From Pyrrhosoma nymphula (Eukaryota; Arthropoda; Insecta; Odonata; Coenagrionidae): a DNA stretch of 64,000 bases. The position numbers and the translations under genes are program-made. The notes under the pieces are model-generated. The model saw nothing but the letters and a program-made list of their open reading frames with translations. It did not search any database and was not told the origin of the DNA. Shown in pieces: positions 48,993-60,916 of the stretch. The stretch covers positions 49,885,559 through 49,949,558 of the forward strand of contig OY754332.1 of NCBI GenBank assembly GCA_963573305.1, in the 5' to 3' direction. Numbering within the stretch: position 1 is the first letter of the stretch; each line of letters opens with the position of its first letter.

Positions 48993-49370
48993 AGCCACGT
49001 TGAAACACCGGTTCCCATCAGAACACCGAAGTTAAGCAACGTTGGGCCCGGACGGTGGTTGGATGGGTGACCCTCCTCCATATCTCGACCACGCATGGAT
49101 GGAGACGCGATACTCCCTCCAGACCACCGGGAGGCTGGAGGGAGATATACCCAGACCAGGAAGGTTAGAGGGAGTACCCCTCTATACCTGTCCTGGGGAG
49201 GTTGGGGGAGGCCACTCCTCCATACCTCTACCGTGGTGCTCTTGTCCCGTCTGCAAGTGGCAGACAAGCATGGGGTTGGCACAATGGACCAAGAGAGGTC
49301 TAAGTGACCAGGCTCCTGTCGAAGGCCCCCCGACTAACAATCAATCAAATCAATCAAGATCAAGTAATAA
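48993..49370 (+). repeat. 5S-rRNA-derived SINE, copy 2 (best preserved)
   Basis: 48993-49072 matches the 3' two thirds of animal 5S rRNA: GCCACGTTGAAACACCGGTT, GAACACCGAAGTTAAGCAAC, GTTGGGCCCGGA and GGTTGGATGGGTGACC. These cover the A box, the intermediate element and the C box, so the internal RNA polymerase III promoter is largely intact. A GC-rich body follows, with GTCTGCAAGTGGCAGACA shared with the other two copies, then an A/T-rich tail of AATCAATCAAATCAATCAAG. The 5S 3' end is missing, so this is not a functional 5S gene. Confidence 0.75.
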
Positions 49371-50143
49371 TGATAGACACAATTAAAATACTCAGAATTA
49401 AACAAACACTACCAAAGAGGAAATGGGCATGTAAAACGAAGAAAAAGAAGCCCTACCTGCGACATAATTCTGAACTATATAGAATTAGTCATGTTGTTTT
49501 TATTATATATCGACATTCCTTTTTAAACTACGCTATACCGCGATGCTAGCTCAGCGCCTACCAGAATTTTATGAGGAAAAAATCACTGTATACTATGTAA
49601 TTCAATTGCAGCAGAGGCAAGGTTATTTATTGGAATATTGGGGCAATGGAGACCAAACACCAGTTTCAATTGACTATTTGAAACTTTTTCAAAAAGTGAA
49701 GCTTCAAAAATAGGGGGCAACTATACTCAGAGAAATACAGTAATGCCATCTGGGAATACCTCTAAGGAAAGATACATAACGGAGAAGACTTACACTTTGG
49801 GGGAAAGGTATTCCAGGTTTGTAAAAAAGGTTAAGGTCAATGGGAGAGGAGTTTGTTGAGAGTCACTGAAAGAATGAGGGAGTGAATGTGTAGAAATACC
49901 CTGCTATATTTCATTCCTCCTTCCCCTCATACTTGAACTCGGATGTGATCCCATTCCCTCCATTCATTCATACATATTAATCATAATCACCCTCCCCCAC
50001 TTCCCTAATTCCAAATGCCCTGGTAATTCTCTTAACTCATGACTGACATATATGATAATATGCAATAACCTGCTAATATCCAGCCAAGTAAATAACAGTG
50101 AACATTACTGGAGGTTGCTGCCAAAATAAAAAATCTTGCAATA

Positions 50144-50190
50144 TTTTGTAAGGTGTTCAGGGAAAGGTATTCCCTGAACACCTTACAAAA
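50144..50190. repeat. short hairpin
   Basis: TTTTGTAAGGTGTTCAGGGAA and its exact complement with a five-base loop. Confidence 0.75.
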
Positions 50191-50462
50191 TTCTCAAAAG
50201 CTCAATTTCTTTCCCAAATATTAAATATTATGAATACTTCATCATTTGTGGTACTTGAGTATTCCACTATTCGAGTGTCCAATCCCTAATTAAAATGTTC
50301 TAATGAATAAAGTGAAGTAGCAGCATTTTCTAGTGTCCCCTAACATTCAACTGAAAATTCAATTTAAAATTACGTACTTACTCCAGCATGCATTATTTTA
50401 CTAACTGATTGGGATTAGAAATGTTTGTTTTTGTGATAATTATATGTTTTCTTTCATTTTGG

Positions 50463-50925
50463 GTTAAATAAATAATTAAAATTTAAAAAAATTTTAATAT
50501 ACCACGTTTTTAAAACTGACTAAAAAGTATAAAATAATTTTCCCTGGGCCCTTATAAATTTTTGAGGGTGAATTTTTAGTGGCTATGGAGATATTTGTAA
50601 GACTTGAAGAGAAAAACATGGGGCGCAGGCAACCCATGATAATTAAGGAGGAGTAAAGGGACCAGGCGTCGTTGAGCAAACACCCACAATTAATAACATT
50701 TGCAATGCACTGAAATTGGTTGTGAATTCATCCCGATTATCTACTTCTATTACCTATTGCCTGCACCCCACGTTTTTATCTTCAAATCTTACAAATATCT
50801 CCATAGCCTCTAAAAATCCACCCTCAAAAATTTAGAAGGGCCCAGGGAAAATTATTTTATCCTTTTCAGTCGGTTTTAAAAACGTGGTATATTAAAAAAA
50901 ATTTTATTTAATTAATTATTTTCTG
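50463..50925. mobile_element. long-inverted-repeat MITE, about 460 bp
   Basis: The left arm (AATATACCACGTTTTTAAAA, ATAATTTTCCCTGGGCCC, ATGGAGATATTTGTAAGA) recurs inverted at about 50750-50925 with arms near 180 bp and a loop of about 100 bp. No coding capacity. The ends are AT-rich and the target duplication could not be fixed. Confidence 0.75.
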
Positions 50926-51087
50926 CTTTTTAGTATTATGCCCCCGGGTGAAAGTTTCCAATTGATTTTATACATCTTGATGAGACTCTGACAGGGACAC
51001 ACAGGAAATTCCCGATCTATTTCAGATTCTGTTCAGCTGAGTGTGTAGAATTGAAATAATTAATTAATCGTTAATTAATTAATTACT

Positions 51088-51292
51088 TGTTATAACATGT
51101 AGCTAACATTGCATTGTCATCCACTTCTGAGCTATGGTTAAAATTAAAAGCCTCTACTAGCACATCAGGAAATATGTCAATTAATTAATTGCTAATTATT
51201 TAATCAATTAATTGTTATAATAGATGGCTAATATTTCATTGTCATCCACTTCTGAGCTACGGTTAAAATTTCAAGTCTCTAGCTGACCGGGA
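51088..51292. repeat. two-unit tandem repeat, period about 125 bp
   Basis: AATTAATTA spacers, TTGTTATAA and ATTGTCATCCACTTCTGAGC with GGTTAAAATT occur near 51088-51170 and again at 51212-51292. Confidence 0.7.
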
Positions 51293-51413
51293 AGTTAGTT
51301 TAAACTCCGTTGCAATATTCCACCCAGACAGACAGACATGACTGAAACCAAAATAATAAAAATGTGATAAAATGGGGGTTGTCATACATTCAGAGTCATT
51401 TTATATTTGAATA

Positions 51414-52070
51414 CACAGCAGAAACTCGAAATTACGAAACTCGATATTTTGTTTTCACCAAGCAAAATCTTCGGTCCAGCCCAAAGGGGCATCTAAGTGC
51501 ATGTGTGCGATATTATGAAATAACAAAGTTTTGAAATTACGAACCACAGGTCTTGGTCCCCACATGAAAAAGCTGGATAGGGAGCAGAAAGCCTCGTCAC
51601 CATCCTAGCCCAATTGGAAGCACTTTCATCTCTTCCTTCGCTCATCGCACGATACCCTCCCGGAGGATATCAAGGGTGGGAGTTAGTTGTTGCCTAGCAG
51701 GTGCGGAAGCAAGACACCCGATTGGCCATGATCTTACGGTAGGGGCGCTGAGGTATTACACGTCGCAAGTTGGAAGTTTATTGGCTGTAACCCCCAGCAA
51801 TTTTATATCAGAAGGCCACGATCTCCAACTTTGTGAAGATGGAATGCTAGAGCCGGCGACAGTGGAGCCAGTGGCAAGGCCTATTAAGGAAAGCAGTGAC
51901 AAAGACAAAAATGACCCAGTCCTGATTTCTCCTAATAAGACTGAAGTTTTGCTCACTCTCGATTCCAAATTTTTAATGATGTCGACTCCCAGTTCAGTTC
52001 GCATTTATCAAAATTAGAGACCATAGAGCGAAGCATAGTGCAAAAAATAACTGATTTTTTTGTTGAATAG
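51414..52070 (+). mobile_element. Tigger/pogo-type relic with C-terminal transposase piece
   Basis: The left end CACAGCAGAAACTCGAAATT then ACGAAACTCGATATT, preceded by TA, is of the pogo/Tigger kind. Near 51938-52070 the plus strand reads L-L-T-L-D-S-K-F, then in broken frames L-E-T-I-E-R-S-I-V-Q-K-I-T-D-F-F, the usual closing K-I-T-D-F-F motif of Tigger-like transposases. The helix-turn-helix and DDE parts are missing. A right terminal repeat was not found. Confidence 0.55.
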
Positions 52071-53524
52071 GTGATTCAGTCATCAGAAGAGCTGAAGTAT
52101 TCTTTAAAATAAACATTCATTCAATTGCCGTATTTCTTCTTAAATTATTATTCACTGATTCCCTTTTCTGAGATTGTATGAATGAATCAGAAATTCAGGA
52201 AATACAAAATGAAAATGCCAGCCCATTCCCATATTATATTTCCCCCACCTGGCTATCCCCACCAGGAAAATACACTCATCTTTCAATCTCCACTGTTCCA
52301 AAACCTCGGCTTACTCTCCTCTAACACCTTTCTTTCTCACTTAGACGAATCTATCAAACGCTTCCCTTCCTTCCCATACTGGTCATATTTCCCCTCAAGT
52401 GACCCTCCGTGTCCCCCCTCCCCACTCTACGGGTGGGCACGAGCTATCACCCTCACACCAACCTTGCCCTTCAGGAGATCAGGCCCCCTCCATCCCACCA
52501 CCCCGTCAATACTAGGTCAGGATGCGATGTCCCTCGCTGACTCTTCAGGCCCCCTATGCCAACACTTGGGCCCTTTAAGAAATCCCCCCCCCCCAATCTC
52601 TCTGAGTCTGTGCACATCAATGAGTGTAACACAGCCAAAATATTGTTTTGCGGGCATACCTTGATTCATGATAAAAGACCCCTCCCCAGAGTCTCGTCCT
52701 CCCTCTCCGCTCACGCAGCCAGTTGAGGTAAGGGAGGAGGAAGGTAAGATGTGACTTCGGGAAAAAGCCAATGATTCATTCAATGTATATTCCTCGTGCG
52801 CATCCCTTGGCAGTGAGTCCCAGCTAGATCAATTCAATTGACTTAAGACACTCCAAGACCATGGGCTTTGTAGCTGTTTTTGTGAGAGGGCGAATGGAGT
52901 AACCCTCGCAGTGATGGGGAAATGAGGGAAAGGCAGCAGATTCCGGCTTGGAGTGTGGCCTGACCTTGAGCTGCAATGCTCGGACGAAAACCTTGCTTTA
53001 TCGAAAGCAGAGGAAAAACTCGACGCAAAAATACATCAAATTTCAATTCAATATCGGATGAATGCTGAGATTTAATGAATATAGAGAAGGTGACCTAATC
53101 TGAATGGAGCCACAATTGGAAACTTTCACATAATAGAGTGGAAAACAAAAAAAATTGATTTGTAATGCTAGCATCGTTAGTAGCCGATAAAGTGTAAAAG
53201 GAATTATATCCCCTTCACCTTCGCAAGTGCGTGGCTTGTACAATATACTTTTGAAAGGAGGTACACATTTAGCTGGCCTCTTCTATAAGCTCTTCTTTCA
53301 GCTCCATTGTCTCGAAAATAAACACTGACAAATAAGCTGAATCCAAGGGTCGCACAGACGCACAAATCCTTAGTATAACGATCAATCAATATTACTGACG
53401 ATTTTACATCGCTCATGCTTAAATTATGTGTTCTCCAGTTGGGAAATAATATAGAAAAATGCACTATGATGCTTCAAAGGCTTATAATTAGTCAAAATGG
53501 AATGAAAATTTTGCAAAGAAACTT

Positions 53525-54836
53525 CAGGGTGGCTACTGATATTCAATTCTTTAATTCCCTGACTTTACCTGACTGATGTATTTACCAATTTTCCTGACCG
53601 ATTATCAAAAGGTCACCTATTATTGGAATATTTTGTTTCTGTCGAATTAAATTTTCGTCAAAACTCCCTTAAGAAAATGTTATAAGCTGAAATCAACACA
53701 TTAAAAGCAACAAGTACCGCTTTCTACATTCTAATGAAAAAATATATTAAACCTTCATAAGTTAAACTCTCATCCAAATTATAGTCGCATTGTGGTAGTT
53801 CTGGGAAGTTGAGGATTACTGAAAAGGCATCGAAGGGAAAGTTAATAGCCAATTTACTGGTGGACTCCGGCACAGGTATCACAAGGTGCACGAAAATTAC
53901 AAACCAATACCAAGTTGTTGGACTGAATCAAAATCGGATGGCGCGAGTGAGCTTCAGAAGCGAATAACAAATTGATTAACGTGGTTATAACCACTTGACT
54001 GCAAGAGGGAACCAAAAAATATTTGGATAAACAAACAAAACGTAAGCGCACCACTGCGAGCGAAAACAGGAGGCAATTAGCAACAGCAGCATCATATTCA
54101 GGAATATCATAGTTGAGGTGGTTAGTGACCTGACTGAATTGCTTTGAGAGGGAGCTAAGGGGGTCATTCAATAATAACATCAAGCGTGAAAGGTGGGAAG
54201 GGGAAGAGGGCTCTTCTTACTGTCTCATGAAGGGTGGTATGGGAATCGAAGATGAATTTGTGTAAGATTTTGTTTAAACGTGAGATCGTACTTGTATTAC
54301 AATTTTAATAATCATCATCTCGTATTTTTAGAACTGCAAGCATGTATTTATTACGAGCTAGTGTATTCCAGCTATCTCACGACCTGAGTCTCGAAAGTTA
54401 AAAAAAAACACCAGGTAAAATATTCCGAATAACATAGCCTCGGATTACATGTGATGAGCGTAATATACTGAGATCATGAATTTTAACACTACTAGGCAAA
54501 TATCACAATAAGGATATGCAAAAGGGATACATTGTACGTCTGATTCACAACTAAAGAACTAAGATTCACAACAAATAAGATTCGTAACTGAATATTCCAC
54601 TAATTGATGGGGCCATTCCGTACACATCAGTGAGGGGCATTAGTTTTAGTTGGTGAAATAAAGGGCGAAAAAGAATTGCCGATAAACATAAAAGTAGAAA
54701 AATAACGAGAATTTCCTATCCCAGTTTCTCCCCGACTGTTGTGAGAACTCCCTGACATTTCCCTGACTTTTCCAGAAATGCAAAATTCCCTGACAATTCC
54801 AGGTTTTCCCGGTTTTCCTTAACGATCGCCACCTTG
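53525..54836. repeat. interspersed repeat pieces with TTCCCTGAC motifs
   Basis: 54718-54836 has repeated TTCCCTGAC blocks, an AGGTTTTCCCGGTTTTCC stretch and the end GCCACCTTG. 53525-53620 begins CAGGGTGGCTAC and has the same TTCCCTGAC motif. The ends CAGGGTGGC and GCCACCTTG are nearly inverse, so the two may bound one element or be two separate fragments. Confidence 0.35.
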
Positions 54837-56382
54837 CACTTCATTGCCTGATCATTCATTGGAAAAAAGAACGACAAGCTAGTTGTTGTGATGTAAATTT
54901 CCACGGGGCTTAGATGGAGGTTGATTCTTCTGATTTTCAGGATTTTCTACACGAAAAGATGGAACTATGTGGTGGATGATATAAAATAAGCTCCAACATA
55001 TACACTAGGTTGAATCGTCTACTTGAGCAATAGATGCCCTTGGTGCCAGAGCAGACTCCCTAGATGTGACATCAAGACAAATAATTTATAGTTTTTACAC
55101 GGTGGACACCAAAATGTATCAATCACAGATGTGACAATTCCGCTGCACTCGTATGATTGCTTATTTTTACACTTATTTTGAGGTTCTGGTTGGCGAAGGT
55201 AAGAGATTTTACAATTGCATCATAACCAAATGGTGGTAGCGGTCAATAAAAACATCACTTGTAGTGCTGCAAATAAGGCGCAGGAGATTGATCAACTCTT
55301 AAATTTTAATTTTAACCTGAAATAATTTTTAAAGAATATATCAATTCATGCAAATGTTTCCCATATTTCCAGAACAAGCAATGGAAAAATAATTTATTTG
55401 CATATATTTACATATTACAGTTGAATGCAAAATTACTACGCTTTGGAAATAAAAATGGATTAGGACACATTAGGGAGGAAAGAACTCTCAACTTCACATC
55501 AGTGATTTCAAGGAGGTAAACATCTCAATTGCTGGATGCCTAAGTACATAATGTTATCTACACATAGCATTTAAAAATTCAGTTATGCACTAAAACTTTG
55601 ATGTACTTTTTACGTCAACACTTTCCTCTATTGGCCACACACAGAGGTTTGGTCAAAGATCTGGCCGAGCAAGGCAAAATGCTGATGTTTTCTACTTGAG
55701 GCAACATTTGAAACAACCATTTTTATGTTAAAAAAAATTGCACTTAAAGCAGAAGATCATAATACTTTTTACTTTACTTAATAATACTTAAACGATTTTT
55801 TGCACTCATAATTTTTAAATGACTTTCTCAAGTAGAAAACAGCTTTTTCAGCCTTTTCACCTTTCATTTTTTTAAATTTTGTGCTTTGCCCAAATATGTT
55901 GCACCTAAACTTTAGTATGAATCACCACTATCATACCAACCCCATTAAAAATTGTATCACAAAGGTCCTGGATTTCTCAAATTATAATTATAACTAAATA
56001 CGATCATTAAAAAACAGGGAAAAAATGTAGGACCTTAACACATGGAGATTTTATCATAGTGCCTTGTATTCATACATGTAAAATCTATACTGCTACACAC
56101 CTACACTTATGATGAAAGTTTAAAAAAAATGGATATGTGATGTCAACAAGTGTCAAATGGCTCCACATCTAACGTGCCTCATAATCTAAACACAAATACG
56201 TGATGGAAGCCTTGTAAAGAATATCTAATACACTAGCATAATAGCAAATTCATATGGGTTATATAAATGTAAGGACTGCAATACCCAAAATTATCATATG
56301 AACAGTCCCAGCAACATCACATTAGCATAACATTCCTACCCTTAACAGTGACACATAGCACATGTAAAAATATTTAACTCAC

Positions 56383-56490
56383 CTCACAGCCATTGCCTGG
56401 AGTAGGACCATCCCATCCCGGGGGAGGGCCCCCATACTTCCTCTGTCCAGTAGTGACATCCAGTGTATACCCTGTCCTTTCCAATATTGA
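56383..56490 (-). CDS. Syp: Syp exon: linker between NURR domain and RRM1
   Basis: A 108-bp, phase 0-0 exon of 36 codons, beginning S-I-L-E-R-T-G-Y-T-L-D-V-T-T-G-Q-R-K-Y-G. This is the family's signature linker between the N-terminal domain and RRM1, followed by G-G-P-P-P-G-W and a short insect-like segment ending N-G-C-E. The acceptor reads CAG|TCA at 56491-56492 and the donor GAG|GTGAGT at 56381-56382. A longer frame on this strand crosses the acceptor but loses homology at once, so the exon limits are clear. Being a multiple of three, the exon could in principle be skipped without shifting the frame. Confidence 0.93.
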
Positions 56491-57978
56491 CTGAGAGAAA
56501 GAAGAAAGTCATTACTAACAGCAGCACCAAATGAAATTGACTCAGCAGTGAGAAGTTGGAACACATCATCTATCATTGAAAATAAATCGTTAGGGTAATA
56601 AAAATAAAATAATACCTGACCTAAGCATAGGGGGAGATTCAAAAGATAAGACATGGTTAAAATTGTGAAAATATAACCTTCTCACTATCCAAATACCCAT
56701 TAGATTGTCAAATTGCATCCTAAAAAAGTTCAAGATGAAATCAGCAAATGAACAATGGGAAAATGTCTGAACACGCTCACTGCTCACAATGCACCTGGCA
56801 CGGTTATGACTGTCTATTGTACTGTGCCCCCAATGTGCCCAGCGCATTTATTACTTTTATCCTGCGTTACGCTATCTCCTTCTGTAGAGCAGGGCACACA
56901 GCTACACCATTTTTCTGTTTAAGGGGAACAGAGGAGGAGGGATATATCTGATAGGGAAGGTGTTTGGTTTTTTAATAAATTTATTTTTATTATATATTTC
57001 ATAGAAAATTATAATGACAAATATAATGATAGGGCAATTGGGATAGTGAGAAATCCAATGTATGGGCAGTGAACATGTTAAAATCAAGCCAAGAGCAAGG
57101 TGTTTTCAAAAGTATAAAACATGATCAAGGTTTATTCCAAGTACATTTTCCACATCCGTAATTAATTGATTTCATTACGATCTACAACACAAAAACAAAA
57201 TCTGCACATAACTCTAAACACACTTGCAATGGTAAGGGTGGAAAGAACAGGGAAGGCTAACACAGAAACATTTATGAACAGCTGACAAACCAACCTCAAA
57301 ATGTGCCACCACAATCAAAAGACTAGTTATCATTTGAGTTATTGCAATTTCAATCCAAATTTTTAATGGTAATGAATAACCCCTTATCTTGGAAAAAAAA
57401 CGGTTATTGCATACATTTATGCAGGGATTCAGATTTTTAAATGTGGTTTTCAAGGGTGTCATGAGGAAAATACAAAGGTTCAAAATATCAAGGAAAGCTA
57501 TGCATTTCATAAAAAAACTACTAGTAGTGAAGAGTGTGTGGCAAGGCTATTAAAATGATTATACTTTGAAAAATTAGATATGTAAATGAAGAACATAAGG
57601 GATACACACTAGGCTAAGAATACTAGAAAAATCTATACCTCATTAGTTGCAGGTTGACATGAAAAAATACTATTTCACGTCCACACTACATCTTAAGGAC
57701 ACAATAAAGTGGCAAAATTAGAGAAATTCACAGTAGAATAGATATGTTCAATAATTCTTTCTTCATGCACACCATTTGTGATTGCTACAAAATCAAAGAG
57801 AGCTACCAATTCAATCAGACAGAACTCATTAATCATTCCTCCAATTCTCCTCCCCCAATTTCTTTTTCTTATAACCTTCCTTTTTATGGCTAGTCTCAAC
57901 AAATCCCCAGCCAAAAGAGTAGAATGTATTTGTAGATGGTATTACACTAAGGTTTAGAACCGTGGGTGGCAATATTAA

Positions 57979-58030
57979 CAATTATTCTATAAAGGTGACA
58001 TCCTATGATGTCACCTTTAAGGAATAATTG
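57979..58030. repeat. short hairpin
   Basis: CAATTATTCTATAAAGGTGACATC and its complement, one or two mismatches, four-base loop. Confidence 0.75.
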
Positions 58031-58724
58031 TGAATTTTTGAACAATGAGTAAAAATCAATGCTCTAGTTGAAATATTTTTCATGTCAGGCTTTGAGCACT
58101 GATATCCATAGACACTGAAACATTAAAATTAAAGGTCATAGATTGCCTTCATTATCTCCTTTTGTCTAGTTCCTTCAAGTGCATGAAGATGGAATCTGTA
58201 GGTTACACATACCACCATAGCGACACAACATCAATTCATATGCAAGAAAATGTACCTGTATTTTCATAAGTTATAGCAAGCAAATTAAAGGGCTGTTAAA
58301 TTTTTCTTCAACCATATGAACTTTTCTTAAGTAATGCTGTCAATGACTCCTACGTTTTGCCTAAAATTTGGTCACAACTTGGGACTATACACATTAGCAA
58401 CATATGAGGTTAACCAAATGCAAGGAAAAAATGAGTCACAATTAACCAAATCAGGAAGTACATATAAGGAAAAAGCATCTAAATTAAAATTTTCAAATTA
58501 AAACTCAACTGTTCTACTAATCAACTTTGGTATTGTTAATAATAAATTTGCCTGATAAAGGCTATTGACTACATACAGGTCAGCATATACAGTAGCCAAC
58601 ATAACAATGGAAGGCATTAAAACAAGGTTATCCATAAGTAGAGAGCAGGTGCATCACTGAAATGAGGACATTTCTAATTTACTAATACCATAATATAATA
58701 ATTGTATAGTTTTGGTGACATGAA

Positions 58725-59306
58725 AGCAGGTATGTGATCCGAAAAGGCACTAAACTTTTAGTGCCGTACCTGGGAGGCACCCGAACTCTGAGTCCGAGCC
58801 TAGGCGTTGAAAGAGACTCAACCCTTCACCGTGAGTGTTTTATAGCACCAACTGACCAGTCACACCATAGTTTATATCTTCTTCAAGTTAACATAAATTG
58901 CACAATTATGTTAGTCTTTGTGTTGTACTAGTCACGCTGATGAAAATTGTTTTTTCATCGCAGTTATAGGATAGAAATTAACCATTTTACGTGCATTAGT
59001 AAACCAAGCCAGTTTAATGTACATTAAATTACTAAAGCTCGTAAAATGGTTAATACCTGTCCTATGACAGCGATGAAAAAACCATTTTCAGCAGCGTGAC
59101 TAGTACAACACAAAGGCAAAATAACTTTGCGATTTATGTTTAAATTTAAGAAGTTATAAACTATAGTGGGACTGGTCAGTTGGTGCCATAAACCACTCGC
59201 GGTGAAGGGTTGGGTTGCCTTAAACGCCGAGGCTCGGACTCCGAATTCGGGTGCCTCCCAGGTACGGCACAAAACGTAAAATGCCTTTTCGGGTCACATC
59301 CCTGCA
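58725..59306. mobile_element. near-palindromic foldback element, 0.58 kb
   Basis: 58725-59005 and about 59015-59306 are inverted copies of about 280 bp each, with about 10 bp between. Shared blocks include GCAGG.ATGTGA.CCGAAAAG, TACCTGGGAGGCACCCGAA, TGACCAGTC, TTGTACTAGTCACGCTG and AAATTACTAAA. Arms are roughly 85% alike by eye. No coding content that I can support. Confidence 0.8.
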
Positions 59307-60434
59307 TAAAAATGGTTTGCCCCTTAAGAGTGGGAATTACTACAAGAGGTTCTAAAGTGAAAATATACTCAGACAAAAGAAATGAAGGAAAAAGGACAGT
59401 GACACATGAGTTCACAATCTCTTCTCCTGGGTTAAAGAATCTCCGTCATTCACTGTAAAATCTTCTATCATAGAAGGACCTCCAGCATGCAATTACATAG
59501 ATGTGCTTCAGCCATAAACCACCAATCCACTAATTACTCATGATCTTTCAAAACAAATATTAGGCAGGAGGAGGCAGTTTATACTTGCATCCCAAGAAGA
59601 ATTGTGTTCACCTATCCTTTGATTTAAAAAAAAATCATATGCAGCCACTTCTAGTATCCAAATAGAGGTGATTTATCGGTGGAGTGAGGTATGAAATTCA
59701 TATCACTGGTATGCAACATTGGAGGTAAAAATACAGACATGATAATATAAGTGAGCTCACTACATAACTGGCAAACCTAGTGCCTGCTTATGGGCATTTG
59801 AGCTGTAATACTTCAGTTTGTCAATTATACTTCTGAAGCAAAATGATGGGTTCAATATTGAAAATCTTATGAGGTCAAGAAAATGTCAAGACTCAAGACA
59901 GCAACAATGATATCTTCTCTGAACAACTGAAGAATATTTTTAAGGAAATATTATGGACATGGCGGAACTGTAAGCTATTTTTAACTCTATGCCAACCATG
60001 AACATTTTGGCGAATGGCCCATCACCAAAAATACACTTCGTAGACATTAATTGCAATTTATTATTAACCATAAATAACCAGTGCAAAGGAAACTCAATTC
60101 TGTAAAGTGAACATAGGTTAATCCAAAGCTACTCAATTGATGAGGTGAATTAAGTTCTTTGATAAGGACTTCGGTGAATTACCTGATATTATATACAACT
60201 TGTGAAGGTTTCCAGTTACTTTTACAGTGACCTTCAACCTATTCAGGAAGTAAACTCAGGTGTAATGGCAGTGAGCTAATATCAGCTTCACACATGTAAT
60301 GGGACAAAATATTTTTGAAGCTAAACCATCATTGGATATACCTTCGAACTTGCTAGGATATTCTTGTTTCAGTATCTTTTTAAGGACAGTTTAATGCGCT
60401 TACAATTAGACAGCTAAGGTCATTTCGCAATTAC

Positions 60435-60558
60435 TGTCTGCCACTTGCAGATGAGCAACAGTACAAGGATGAATAAAAGGATCACCCTTCTGAATTTGGG
60501 CTGAGCACAACAATGACCAACTTTGCTGACTGGGAACTAATGGTTCCATCATGGCAGA
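60435..60558 (-). repeat. 5S-rRNA-derived SINE, copy 3 (reverse, diverged)
   Basis: On the minus strand it reads TGCCATGATGGAACCATTAG then TTCCCAGTCAGCAAAGTTGG and AGAAGGGTGATCC, then a body ending CATCTGCAAGTGGCAGACAG. The order and spacing match the copy at 30328. The 5S part is recognisable only by comparison with the other copies. Confidence 0.55.
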
Positions 60559-60916
60559 CCCTTGTCCTATCACTTTGTTTTGTGATATCCTTGGGTGTCA
60601 CTTATCACCAACGGGAAAGCTCAACTTATCTTAAGTTGACATTGCTATGAATGTCTTACGGCTAGCATGCAAGCAGGCAAACACACACTTTAAACTTCCA
60701 GCCTAACTGGAGTGCTATCATTATGAATTTTCATGGGAACACATAATTTAGGATGCAAAGGATTTAATTTTATATGATATTAATTCATAATCTAAGAGTT
60801 GAACAGGAAGCTAACCCTGCTATTACCACTTTTTTAAGGAAGTAAAGTAAGCCACCACATGCAAAAGTATGATACATATTTCCCTGTAATATAAATGTAT
60901 GAAATTCCACCCATAC

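Larger units (their letters stand above)
44992..56382. other. Syp intron, 11.4 kb
   Basis: Between the linker exon and the RRM1 exon. It holds copy 4 of repeat family X, a large foldback, a 5S-derived SINE, hairpins, a long inverted repeat, a tandem repeat and a Tigger relic, each listed separately. 46010-48660, 52080-53520 and 54840-56380 show nothing I can name. A proline-rich 160-codon frame at 52182-52664 has no homology I recognise and looks like chance in C-rich sequence. Confidence 0.6.
56491..60916. other. Syp intron, 4.4 kb
   Basis: Between the NURR exon and the linker exon. It contains a hairpin (57979-58030), a 0.58-kb near-palindrome (58725-59306) and a 5S-derived SINE (60435-60558). 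56600-57970 and 59310-60430 show no gene or element I can name. Confidence 0.6.

Noticed and set aside
48993..49072. Genuine 5S rRNA gene
   Set aside because: The 5' third and 3' end of 5S are missing, and the same 5S-like head with the same body occurs at two other places.
52182..52664. 160-codon proline-rich open frame
   Set aside because: C-rich low-complexity sequence, no domain recognised, no splice context and no clear coding pattern.
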